Assembly (NCBI GenBank): GCA_023231265.1
Contig: JALNVT010000115.1
Location: 1-7,935 of the forward strand
Direction of reading: 5' to 3'
Length of the DNA: 7,935 nt
Source of the DNA: Sphaerochaetaceae bacterium
Lineage (GTDB): Bacteria; Spirochaetota; Spirochaetia; Sphaerochaetales; Sphaerochaetaceae
Translations under genes and position numbers: made by a program
In this document: positions 1 to 6,387 of the stretch, piece by piece
How positions within the stretch are numbered: the stretch's first letter is position 1
Layout: every line of letters starts with the position of its first letter
Notes under the pieces: generated by a model
Databases searched by the model: none
Seen by the model: only the letters and a program-made list of their open reading frames with translations
Told to the model about the DNA's origin: nothing

Positions 1-241
1 CAAGGTTCCCTTCTTTGTATTTTTTATATGTACACTCTATAGCTCTTTCATCCATAGGGTCCGTTATAATTTCAGAAGCATTCATTTCTTCGAACAATTT
101 TATTAAATACTTTTGCCCATTCTTCTCTCTACCTCCTTTAATACCATGACCTAAATCCTGAGTATCTTTAGAGACCAGTTCTTTCAAACAATTTAAATAT
201 TCTTCCTTATGCAATTCCAAATTCTTTTTCAAATCATTCAT
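1..241 (-). CDS. M20-family metallohydrolase (ArgE/DapE-like deacylase), N-terminal fragment
   Basis: The start codon is at 241 and the frame stays open for 80 codons to the window edge, so only the N-terminus is present. The peptide begins MNDLKKNLELHKEEY and contains the segment DTQDLGHGIKGG (about residues 27-38), then GQKYLIKLFEEM and a closing KEGNL. This looks like the N-terminal part of M20 peptidases/deacylases, where a GN-GHN stretch precedes the first metal-binding histidine. The metal ligands themselves lie outside the window. Family members hydrolyse amide bonds of N-acyl amino acids, small peptides or carbamoyl compounds using two metal ions in the cytoplasm; the substrate here is unknown. 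An AAGGA ribosome site sits 8 bases before the ATG, and the gene begins 11 bases after the nucleoside hydrolase stop, so it is the next cistron of the same operon. Family call fairly sure; function open. Confidence 0.72.
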   Translation of the reverse strand, partial: MNDLKKNLELHKEEYLNCLKELVSKDTQDLGHGIKGGREKNGQKYLIKLFEEMNASEIITDPMDERAIECTYKKYKEGNL

Positions 242-252
242 TATTTTTGTCC

Positions 253-1188
253 TTATGAATATTGCTGAATGCTGCTTTCTACGATGTTCCAAAACTTCTC
301 AATATCAAGTTCATATGAAACATTGCAATTTGGTTCCCAATGATTGTAATTGAACATATCACAGTTGGTGCGACCATAACTTTCAACACCTTTGATATCA
401 ACAGTGGCATTGACATATTTAGTTTTCAAAACCGTAGGGTCAATTAAATATGCTATTGTTATAGGATCATGAAGCGGTCCACCTTCCCATCCAAATACTT
501 CCTTCTGTGTTTTACAGAAGAATTCCATCAGACTTGAGAATAAAGAAGCTGCTTCATTATCATTTTTAGCCATTCTCTCTATGATCTTTGGATAGCAAAG
601 AGCCTGTCTTGTTACATCCAAGCCGACCATCACAAGAGGTCTCTTGCTTGTAAATACAACATAGGCAGCTTCTGCATCTGCAATGATGTTGAATTCTGCA
701 GCAGGAGTCACATTACCATTTTGATAGGAACCACCCATAAACACCACCTGCTTAATTTTAGGAATGATAAGTGGTTGCATTCTCATTGCCATTGCTAAAT
801 TAGTCATAGGACCTGTAGTTACGATTGTAATATCATCATCACTGTCCATAACTGTATCAATTATGAAGTTTACAGCATGTCTGCTGCATTTCTTTCGTTC
901 TAATGGTTTGAAATTTGGTCCATCCAATCCTGTTTTTCCATGAATATCTGCTGCTATGATAGGTCTCTCTCTTACCATAGGTTGGCCACATCCAGAATAA
1001 ACAGGAACATCAATGTTCAAATATTGAGTGACATTAAGAGCATTAATGGTGGTCTTTTCGATAGTCTGATTACCTGCAACGACTGTTATTCCTAATAAAT
1101 CCAAAGCGGGATTCTTAGCTGCCATCATGATAGCTACTGCATCATCATGACCTGGATCACAATCTAATATTAACTTTTGCTTTTCCAT
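253..1188 (-). CDS. Nucleoside hydrolase, IunH/Rih family
   Basis: A 311-residue cytoplasmic enzyme predicted to cleave the N-glycosidic bond of ribonucleosides, giving free base and ribose. The length fits the family. The calcium and ribose site is visible at the N-terminus as DCDPGHDD (residues 9-16; D11, D15 and D16 match the metal-binding aspartates). H83 in DIHGKTGL, the TTGPMTN stretch (124-130), GGSYQNGNVTPAAEFN with E165 and N167, D171, and the C-terminal catalytic pair H240-D241 in GGPLHDP are all present, so the enzyme looks intact. Having both H83 and H240 fits the group I pattern, which includes pyrimidine- or inosine/uridine-preferring enzymes; which nucleoside is used cannot be read from sequence. 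An AGGAG ribosome site lies 6-7 bases before the ATG, 12 bases after the permease stop. Its place directly behind a nucleoside importer suggests that it processes what the importer brings in. Confidence 0.93.
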   Translation of the reverse strand: MEKQKLILDCDPGHDDAVAIMMAAKNPALDLLGITVVAGNQTIEKTTINALNVTQYLNIDVPVYSGCGQPMVRERPIIAADIHGKTGLDGPNFKPLERKKCSRHAVNFIIDTVMDSDDDITIVTTGPMTNLAMAMRMQPLIIPKIKQVVFMGGSYQNGNVTPAAEFNIIADAEAAYVVFTSKRPLVMVGLDVTRQALCYPKIIERMAKNDNEAASLFSSLMEFFCKTQKEVFGWEGGPLHDPITIAYLIDPTVLKTKYVNATVDIKGVESYGRTNCDMFNYNHWEPNCNVSYELDIEKFWNIVESSIQQYS

Positions 1189-1200
1189 AATTTTCTCCTA

Positions 1201-2136
1201 TTATCTGATTAGTAATAATGAACTTTGACGTCTTTTCTTTGTATAATATTTCGAAACCATTGAAATTGATAAAACAACGATGGTTACAATGTATGGCAAC
1301 ATCAATACCAATTGAGCTGCAATACCATATGCCTGCAATCTTGCTCCAATTGAATCTGTCAATCCAAAAACAAGACAGCCAACTGAGGTCCAAACAGGAT
1401 GAGCATTTCCGAAGAACATAGCTGCAACACCCATAAATCCTCTATTGTTTGTCATATTTTCTGTGAACAGTCTTGAATATCCCAATGATAGATGGGCACC
1501 AGCCAATCCACCAATCAATCCAGAAATTAAAATGGCTTGATACTTCATTGAAGTTACGTTTATACCAGCAGTTTGAGCTGCCATTGGATACTGTCCAACA
1601 GATCTCAAATGCAATCCCCATTTTGTCTTAAACAGAAGGAACCACATCAAAACTATGAAAACAATAACAAACCATTCTGTTAGAGCCCAACCATTGAAAA
1701 CTTCATTTAGAAATGGAATGGATTCCAATCCTGGAATTACAACTCTTGGAATAGCAACGATATCAGGATTTGAGAAAGTTCCTCTCATTCCAAATACACT
1801 TGTCATCAAGAATTTTGTAATAGCAATTGCAAACATATTTATGCCCATACCAATTGCACAAATATCTGCACCATATTTAATATTAGCGACGGCCATAATA
1901 GCAGCCATCAATAATCCAGCTAGCATTGCTACAATAATAGCAAGCACCCAACTTCCCGTTGTATAACTTATTGCTACAGCAGCAAAAGCTCCTGTAAGCA
2001 TGATTCCTTCAGTTCCAATATTTAAGATATCTGCTTGTTGTGTTAAAGAAGCACAAAGGGCAGCATATATAATCGGTGTAGCAGATCTGAACGTTGCATA
2101 AATTAATGAAGCATTTAAAATTGATGATAAATCCAT
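1201..2136 (-). CDS. Nucleoside ABC transporter permease, BPD_transp_2 family (NupQ/RnsD-like)
   Basis: The shorter of two inner-membrane permeases (311 residues) that pair to form the import channel. It is strongly hydrophobic, with membrane segments near residues 20-35, 46-58, 62-84, 92-112, 153-170, 200-220 and 275-295. Family landmarks are LNIGTEGIMLTGAF (38-51), the cytoplasmic loop TKWGLHLRSVGQYP (171-184) followed by AAQTAGI, which should contact the ATPase, and GFMGVAAMFFGNAHP (233-247). The C-terminus is short and basic (KKRRQ), consistent with a cytoplasmic end. Its ATG overlaps the stop of the upstream permease by one base (TAATG), and its AAGGGGG ribosome site lies inside that gene's last codons, so translation is probably coupled. 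By analogy with NupNOPQ of Bacillus, RnsBACD of Streptococcus and Pnr of Treponema pallidum it carries nucleosides; the exact substrate is inferred from context. Confidence 0.92.
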   Translation of the reverse strand: MDLSSILNASLIYATFRSATPIIYAALCASLTQQADILNIGTEGIMLTGAFAAVAISYTTGSWVLAIIVAMLAGLLMAAIMAVANIKYGADICAIGMGINMFAIAITKFLMTSVFGMRGTFSNPDIVAIPRVVIPGLESIPFLNEVFNGWALTEWFVIVFIVLMWFLLFKTKWGLHLRSVGQYPMAAQTAGINVTSMKYQAILISGLIGGLAGAHLSLGYSRLFTENMTNNRGFMGVAAMFFGNAHPVWTSVGCLVFGLTDSIGARLQAYGIAAQLVLMLPYIVTIVVLSISMVSKYYTKKRRQSSLLLIR

Positions 2137-3197
2137 TATTTAACCCCCTTAGCGAGTTTTGTATCAAAAGGTTTCTTTCTTTTAATTTTTTTAAATACAT
2201 CTAGATTAAAGAGAGAGTCCATAGTTGCAAAAATTATGAAAATAGCAGTTATTGTGTCTACCAAAGATTTTGGAACACCTGTTGATTGTTGCATCCTCAA
2301 TGCTCCTGTTCTCAGAATTGCTAAGAAGAATGCTAAAGGAGGACACATCACAAGATTGCTCTTTACAATCAAGGCTGCTAACATACCATTGATTCCCAAA
2401 TTAGTAGCAAAGTTATCTAGGTAATAACCATGGACACCAAGAACTTCTATGCAACCAACAAGACCACCAATAGCTCCACTGAGCATCATTGCCTTTACAA
2501 ATATCTTTTTGGAATCAATACCCATGCAGTCTGAGAAAGATGGATTTGAACCAACAGATTTTAACTTGAAACCAAATGATGTTTTATAATACATGACTAT
2601 TATAAGAATGCTCACAATGATGGAGATGATTATCCCTACATTTGCACTGCTTGGTCTCATGAATTGTTTCAAGGTAACTGCTACATCAGCAGATTGAGCA
2701 TTAACACCACCACCACTCATTGGACCATTAACTAAGTATGAAGTTAAATATACAGCAACTGTATTCATTAAAATTGTTGTACATACTTCACTTACATTGT
2801 AATAAGCCTTCAATACACCAGGGATCCAAGCCCAAGCTGCACCTACAATTATAGCGCCTGCAAAACACGCAACATACAATAAAGGAGCTGGTAAGAATGT
2901 CCAGTTGATTCCAATATATGCAGCTGCAATACCACCTAAGAAGATCTCTCCTTCAACCCCTACATTGAAAGCACCAGCTTTAGCTGCGATAGCAAAAGCA
3001 ATTGAAGTCAATAATAATGGAGTGAAGTTGGCAAGAGTTGTTCCAAACATCAATTTACCACTGAAAGCTCCTTCTATTAGAGCAGTGTATGCATCAAGTG
3101 GATTCTCATCTATTATCAAAATAAATATTGCACCAACTAAAAAAGAAACAATTATTGTTAATAAAACCTTAACTATTTTTTCTATTGTATTATTCAT
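2136..3197 (-). CDS. Nucleoside ABC transporter permease, BPD_transp_2 family (NupP/RnsC-like)
   Basis: The longer permease partner (353 residues). An N-terminal membrane helix (about 11-29) is followed by an external stretch beginning ENPLDAYTALIEGAF, typical of the NupP-like subunit, and by several further hydrophobic segments (about 57-76, 84-97, 105-126, 138-155, 185-203, 233-254, 270-295, 310-328). Family landmarks are FNVGVEGEIFLGG (77-89), VSEVCTTILMN (135-145) and the ATPase-facing loop TSFGFKLKSVGSNP (206-219). The tail is basic (KKIKRKKP) and probably cytoplasmic. The ATG overlaps the end of the ATPase gene by 8 bases, and a strong GGAGGG ribosome site lies 5 bases before the start, within the ATPase gene; this supports the chosen start and tight stoichiometry. 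It forms the membrane pore with the following permease. Confidence 0.92.
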   Translation of the reverse strand: MNNTIEKIVKVLLTIIVSFLVGAIFILIIDENPLDAYTALIEGAFSGKLMFGTTLANFTPLLLTSIAFAIAAKAGAFNVGVEGEIFLGGIAAAYIGINWTFLPAPLLYVACFAGAIIVGAAWAWIPGVLKAYYNVSEVCTTILMNTVAVYLTSYLVNGPMSGGGVNAQSADVAVTLKQFMRPSSANVGIIISIIVSILIIVMYYKTSFGFKLKSVGSNPSFSDCMGIDSKKIFVKAMMLSGAIGGLVGCIEVLGVHGYYLDNFATNLGINGMLAALIVKSNLVMCPPLAFFLAILRTGALRMQQSTGVPKSLVDTITAIFIIFATMDSLFNLDVFKKIKRKKPFDTKLAKGVK

Positions 3198-4740
3198 TCA
3201 ATCCCTCCAAGTTCAAACCTTCTCTAGAGGTATCTTTTCCACCCATCATCAGCAGTCCTAAATTCTCTTCATTTGCATCTTTGACATCAATTTTTCCACT
3301 TATGTGACCTTCATGAATTACAATTATTCGATCAGATAAAGATATAATTTCCTCAAGATCTGCAGATATGAGGATAATTCCAATTCCTTTCTTCTTCTGT
3401 TCCTGAATAATGCTTCTAATAGATTCAATAGCACCAATATCAACACCACGAGTAGGTTGAGCTGCAACAAGCAAATTACCAACTGTTGAGATCTCTCTAG
3501 CTACTACAATTTTCTGTGCATTTCCGCCTGACAATGAAGACAATAAAGTCTCAGGATCGGTTGGTCTGATATCAAATTCTCCAATAAGATTATTTGATTC
3601 TTCCAATATTGAACTATCTTTTCTTAAGAAATGATGCTTAAATTTTTTGTCATCGATTCGAGAAGCCAATAAATTGTCCTTGATTGTCAATTGACGATTC
3701 AAACCTCTTAAGTTTCTATCCTCAGGAATGTGAGTCATTCCATTTTCCCTAATTTTTTTAGGTGACAGATTGGTGATGTCTTTACCATCCAATGTAACAG
3801 AACCTTTTTCGATTTTTCTCAATCCTGTAATAGCTTCAACCAATTCACTCTGTCCATTACCATCTATTCCTGCAAGACCTACTATCTCACCAGCTCTAAC
3901 ATCAAAAGAAATACCACGAACCTTAGAAGTTTCTTTATTTCCTGATGTCCACAGATCTTTTACTTGGCAGATGACCTCTCCTGGAGTTGCTTTTTCTTTC
4001 TTCAAATCAAGAAAGACCTCTCTTCCAATCATCATCTTTGCCAGTTCAGATGGAGATGTATCTTCTTTTTTAACAGTACCCATATAATCGCCATGTCTCA
4101 TAACAGTGATGCGATCAGATACCTTCATGACTTCATTAAGTTTGTGGGATATAAAAATGATTGATTTACCATCATTTTTTAAATTTTCCATAATTTCAAA
4201 CAATCTATCTGCTTCTTGTGGAGTCAATACGGCTGTAGGCTCATCTAAAATGATGACTTCAGCACCTCGGGTTAAAATTTTTATTATTTCAACTCTCTGT
4301 GCCTCTCCAACAGATATCTGATGAACTTTCTTATTCAACTGTACGTTCATTCCATACTGTTCAATAAATTTAGTTACAGTCTTTCGTGCTAGATCGAAAT
4401 CTATTACAGATCCTTTTGTAGGTTCAAATCCTAAAATAATATTTTCCAAAACTGTCAAGTTTTCTACTAACATAAATTCTTGGTGAACCATACCAATACC
4501 ATTTTCAATGGCAATTTTTGGTGTAAGATTCTCAAGCAACTGACCACGAACTTTTATAGAACCACCATCAATAGGATACATGCCATAGAGAAGTTTCATC
4601 ATTGTGGACTTACCTGCTCCATTTTCTCCAATTAGAGAATGGATCTCGCCCTTTCTCAAATTGAAATTACCGGTTTTTACGGCATGGACCAAACCAAAAT
4701 TCTTAATGATGTTCTCCATTTCAACAATATTCTCAACCAT
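3190..4740 (-). CDS. Nucleoside ABC transporter ATP-binding protein, two NBDs in one chain (NupO/RnsA-like)
   Basis: A 516-residue protein with two fused nucleotide-binding domains, the usual architecture for sugar and nucleoside importers of this class. Domain 1 is canonical: Walker A GENGAGKST (38-46), Q-loop Q87, signature SVGEAQ (143-148), Walker B VIILDEPTA (162-170, catalytic E167) and switch H199. Domain 2 is degenerate in the way normal for the family: its P-loop region GIDGNGQSEL (291-300) lacks the lysine, its signature SGGNAQ (404-409) is good, its Walker B reads VAAQPTRG with Gln in place of the catalytic Glu, and the switch position is ISAD rather than His. One competent and one weak ATP site are therefore predicted. 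It should sit on the cytoplasmic face of the two permeases encoded next. An AGGAG ribosome site lies 7 bases before the first Met; an in-frame ATG at codon 8 has no comparable site. An intrinsic terminator separates it from the binding-protein gene. Confidence 0.95.
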   Translation of the reverse strand: MVENIVEMENIIKNFGLVHAVKTGNFNLRKGEIHSLIGENGAGKSTMMKLLYGMYPIDGGSIKVRGQLLENLTPKIAIENGIGMVHQEFMLVENLTVLENIILGFEPTKGSVIDFDLARKTVTKFIEQYGMNVQLNKKVHQISVGEAQRVEIIKILTRGAEVIILDEPTAVLTPQEADRLFEIMENLKNDGKSIIFISHKLNEVMKVSDRITVMRHGDYMGTVKKEDTSPSELAKMMIGREVFLDLKKEKATPGEVICQVKDLWTSGNKETSKVRGISFDVRAGEIVGLAGIDGNGQSELVEAITGLRKIEKGSVTLDGKDITNLSPKKIRENGMTHIPEDRNLRGLNRQLTIKDNLLASRIDDKKFKHHFLRKDSSILEESNNLIGEFDIRPTDPETLLSSLSGGNAQKIVVAREISTVGNLLVAAQPTRGVDIGAIESIRSIIQEQKKKGIGIILISADLEEIISLSDRIIVIHEGHISGKIDVKDANEENLGLLMMGGKDTSREGLNLEGLNE

Positions 4741-4790
4741 TTATCCTCTCCTATAAATTAAACCCAAGAATTTGAATTTCCCTTTTTCTC

Positions 4791-4825
4791 AAAAAAAATC
4801 ATCTTAGGCCCGTGAGAGCCTAAGA
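4791..4825 (-). terminator. Intrinsic terminator or attenuator between binding-protein and ATPase genes
   Basis: On the minus strand TCTTAGGC pairs with GCCTAAGA (8 bp, perfect) around an 8-base loop, followed by TGA and a run of eight T. It begins 9 bases after the binding-protein stop codon and lies wholly between that gene and the ATPase gene. No separate promoter is evident in the remaining spacer. The likely role is partial termination, so that the periplasmic binding protein is made in excess over the membrane components, as is common in ABC importer operons. Confidence 0.85.
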
Positions 4826-4834
4826 CATATAAAG

Positions 4835-5890
4835 TTAATTAGCGCTTGGACCAAAACCTTCATAGTTTTCAACTACGATCTCTCCGGAAATGATTTTGTC
4901 ATTAATTACAGAACATTTTTCAACAATATCTTCAGGGAATTTATCACCCAAAGCATTTCTCATTACAGAGAAATCAGTTAAACTTACACCACCATCAGCT
5001 AGTGTTAGGTAAGAAGTTGTTCCACCTTTATAAGTTCCTTCAACAACAGATTTAATTGTTAAATAACAAGCAGTATCAACACGTTTTACCATAGAAGTTA
5101 AAACAGAACCTGGTTGGTCATTATCTTGATTCAAATCTACACCAATTGCGTATTTGCCTGATTCTTTAGCAGCTTCTAAGATACCAGGGCCAGTTCCAGA
5201 TGCAACATTCATTACAATATCTGCGCCTTGTTCATATTGAGCTAGAGCCAATTCTTTACCTTTCAAAGGATCATTCCATGAACCAGCAAAAGCTTTTAGA
5301 ATTGTAACGTTTGGATTTACATATTTTGCACCTTGTTCATACCCTGTGTAGAAATCTTGCAAAACAGGAATATCCATTCCACCAACCCAACCAATAACAG
5401 CTTCGTCATTGATACCAGAGATATCTGATTTTTCAGTGAACATTGCAGCAGCTGCACCAGCTAAGAATGAACCTTGGTTTTGTGCAAAACTGATTGACTG
5501 TACATTAGGTTCATTTACAGTTGTATCAATAATGGCAAACTTAACATCAGGATACATAGGTGCAAATTCTTCTAGATATGGTTGTAAGTTAGAAGCAGCA
5601 CAGATAACTAAATCATATCCATCTTCACATGCTGATAACAAATTACTTTTCCATTCATCATTGGTTGAACCTTCCAAACTCTTCAATTCAATATCAAATT
5701 CTTCTAAAGCTCTTTGAGAACCAATATTGCATGAATCGTTATAGGACTTATCTCCCAAGTTTCCAGTATAAACAACACATACCCTAGTTTTTCCACTGTC
5801 TTCGCTTACAGTTTTTTCATTTGTACCACTAGCAAACATACTAGATACCGATACCAAACTAATTATTAACGCAACAATAAGTTTTCTCAT
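4835..5890 (-). CDS. Periplasmic nucleoside-binding protein, Bmp/PnrA (TmpC) family
   Basis: The substrate-binding subunit (351 residues) of the importer. Residues 1-20 form a signal peptide ending in SMFA before SGTNEK, which fits signal peptidase I. There is no cysteine at the cleavage site, so unlike PnrA and many Bmp proteins this one is predicted to be a free periplasmic protein, not a lipoprotein. Family landmarks are GDKSYN (46-51), SISFAQNQGSFLAGAAAA (132-149), the hinge region VIGWVGGMDIPVLQDFYTGY (165-184), WNDPLKGKELALAQY (205-219), SGTGPGILEAAKE (231-243), IGVDLNQD (249-256) and SMVKRVD (266-272). By eye Y50 aligns with the ligand-stacking Phe of PnrA, and W205 may match the second stacking Phe; D252 and K269 also fall at ligand-contact motifs. 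This supports nucleoside binding, but purine or pyrimidine preference is not readable. An AGGAG site (5901-5905) lies about 10 bases before the ATG. It is the first gene of the operon. Confidence 0.94.
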   Translation of the reverse strand: MRKLIVALIISLVSVSSMFASGTNEKTVSEDSGKTRVCVVYTGNLGDKSYNDSCNIGSQRALEEFDIELKSLEGSTNDEWKSNLLSACEDGYDLVICAASNLQPYLEEFAPMYPDVKFAIIDTTVNEPNVQSISFAQNQGSFLAGAAAAMFTEKSDISGINDEAVIGWVGGMDIPVLQDFYTGYEQGAKYVNPNVTILKAFAGSWNDPLKGKELALAQYEQGADIVMNVASGTGPGILEAAKESGKYAIGVDLNQDNDQPGSVLTSMVKRVDTACYLTIKSVVEGTYKGGTTSYLTLADGGVSLTDFSVMRNALGDKFPEDIVEKCSVINDKIISGEIVVENYEGFGPSAN

Positions 5891-5910
5891 CTTTTTCTTT
5901 CTCCTATTTT

Positions 5911-5928
5911 TGATAAAACCCTTTATCT
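5911..5928. promoter_or_regulatory. Proximal LacI-type operator (O1)
   Basis: The site matches the ideal palindrome TGATAAAACGTTTTATCA at 15 of 18 positions. The left half, TGATAAAAC, is perfect, and the GATAAA/TTTATC arms are fully symmetrical. It lies between the ribosome site of the binding-protein gene and the second operator, with centres 22 bases apart (about two helical turns), so two repressor dimers could sit on the same face of the DNA. The regulator is not in the window. Confidence 0.6.
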
Positions 5929-5932
5929 CCTA

Positions 5933-5950
5933 TGGTAAAACGTTTTATCA
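5933..5950. promoter_or_regulatory. Main LacI-type operator (O2) for the nucleoside operon
   Basis: TGGTAAAACGTTTTATCA is an 18-base palindrome centred on CG with eight of nine base pairs symmetrical; a perfect 12-bp core, TAAAACGTTTTA, lies at 5936-5947. AT-rich arms around a central CG are characteristic of LacI/GalR-family operators. It begins just downstream of the predicted transcription start of the binding-protein gene, a position where a bound repressor would block RNA polymerase. Inferred role: derepression of uptake when a nucleoside or sugar effector is present. A global CcpA-type site is less likely because the cre pattern fits less well than this exact palindrome. Confidence 0.72.
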
Positions 5951-5961
5951 TTAATACAAAA

Positions 5962-5990
5962 AGCTTAAAACTGATTTTTTTTTATGTCAA
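5962..5990 (-). promoter_or_regulatory. Predicted sigma-70 promoter of the nucleoside operon
   Basis: On the minus strand a perfect -35 box, TTGACA (5985-5990), is followed after 17 bases by TAAGCT (5962-5967), a poor -10 box with three of six consensus matches. The spacer includes a run of nine A. The start would fall near 5955, giving a leader of about 65 bases that contains both operators. The -35 is convincing; the weak -10 suggests that an activator may help. Confidence 0.6.
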
Positions 5991-6006
5991 TCCTACTATT
6001 CTTATT

Positions 6007-6027
6007 ATTATTCAAGTTCTGAATAAT
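6007..6027. promoter_or_regulatory. Inverted repeat upstream of the promoter, possible activator site
   Basis: ATTATTCA, five bases, then TGAATAAT: two perfectly complementary 8-base arms. The centre (6017) is about 62 bases upstream of the predicted start of the minus-strand operon, the classical distance for an activator contacting polymerase from upstream. No T-run follows on either strand, so it is not a terminator. In such AT-rich DNA an 8-bp arm can arise by chance, so the call is tentative. Confidence 0.3.
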
Positions 6028-6387
6028 TAAATAACTTAAAAATTAATAATATTTAAAAAAAATGATTTTTTTATAATATTTTTAATTTATAATTTTTAAA
6101 AAAAAATTGTTATAATTCTAATGAGAGGTGTTTATAGTTAACAAATTATAAGTTTAATATAGCAACAAAAACTAAATTCCTGTATATTTTAGGTGATTGC
6201 ATAAATTTCTTCCAATTCTATGATTTAATTTGTTATGGTTAACTATTTTACATAAATCACATTTATTTGAATATCAACATATTAGCATCATAGATATTGT
6301 AACTTGAAATACTACCTTCTTTGTGTATTTTTACTTCACATTCATAAATATACTGATACTTTCATAGCTATTCCCTATGTTTTGGGT
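6028..6387. other. AT-rich divergent intergenic spacer without a gene
   Basis: No coding frame with a ribosome site is present. The stretch 6001-6120 contains only 9 G or C bases and alternates A- and T-tracts (for example A8 at 6055-6062 and A9 at 6098-6106), so it is probably curved and easily melted. On the plus strand, candidate -10 boxes are TATAAT (6111-6116) and TATACT (6349-6354, 33 bases before the DUF4105 ATG), but neither has a recognisable -35 at the right distance. The 9-mer ATAGTTAAC (6134-6142) recurs inverted as GTTAACTAT (6238-6246); its meaning is unknown. A TTG at 6304 could extend the downstream frame, but the extension is unlike coding sequence. Confidence 0.6.

Noticed and set aside
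3430..3900. Damaged second ATPase domain (no Walker A Lys, Gln for catalytic Glu, no switch His)
   Set aside because: These changes are the normal degenerate second domain in sugar and nucleoside importer ATPases and do not indicate decay.
6134..6246. Inverted ATAGTTAAC repeats about 100 bases apart
   Set aside because: They are short and AT-rich, with no mobile gene or duplication between them; chance is likely.
6304..6387. Upstream TTG start adding 28 residues to the DUF4105 protein
   Set aside because: It would bury the clear signal peptide that begins at the ATG at 6388, and it has no ribosome site.
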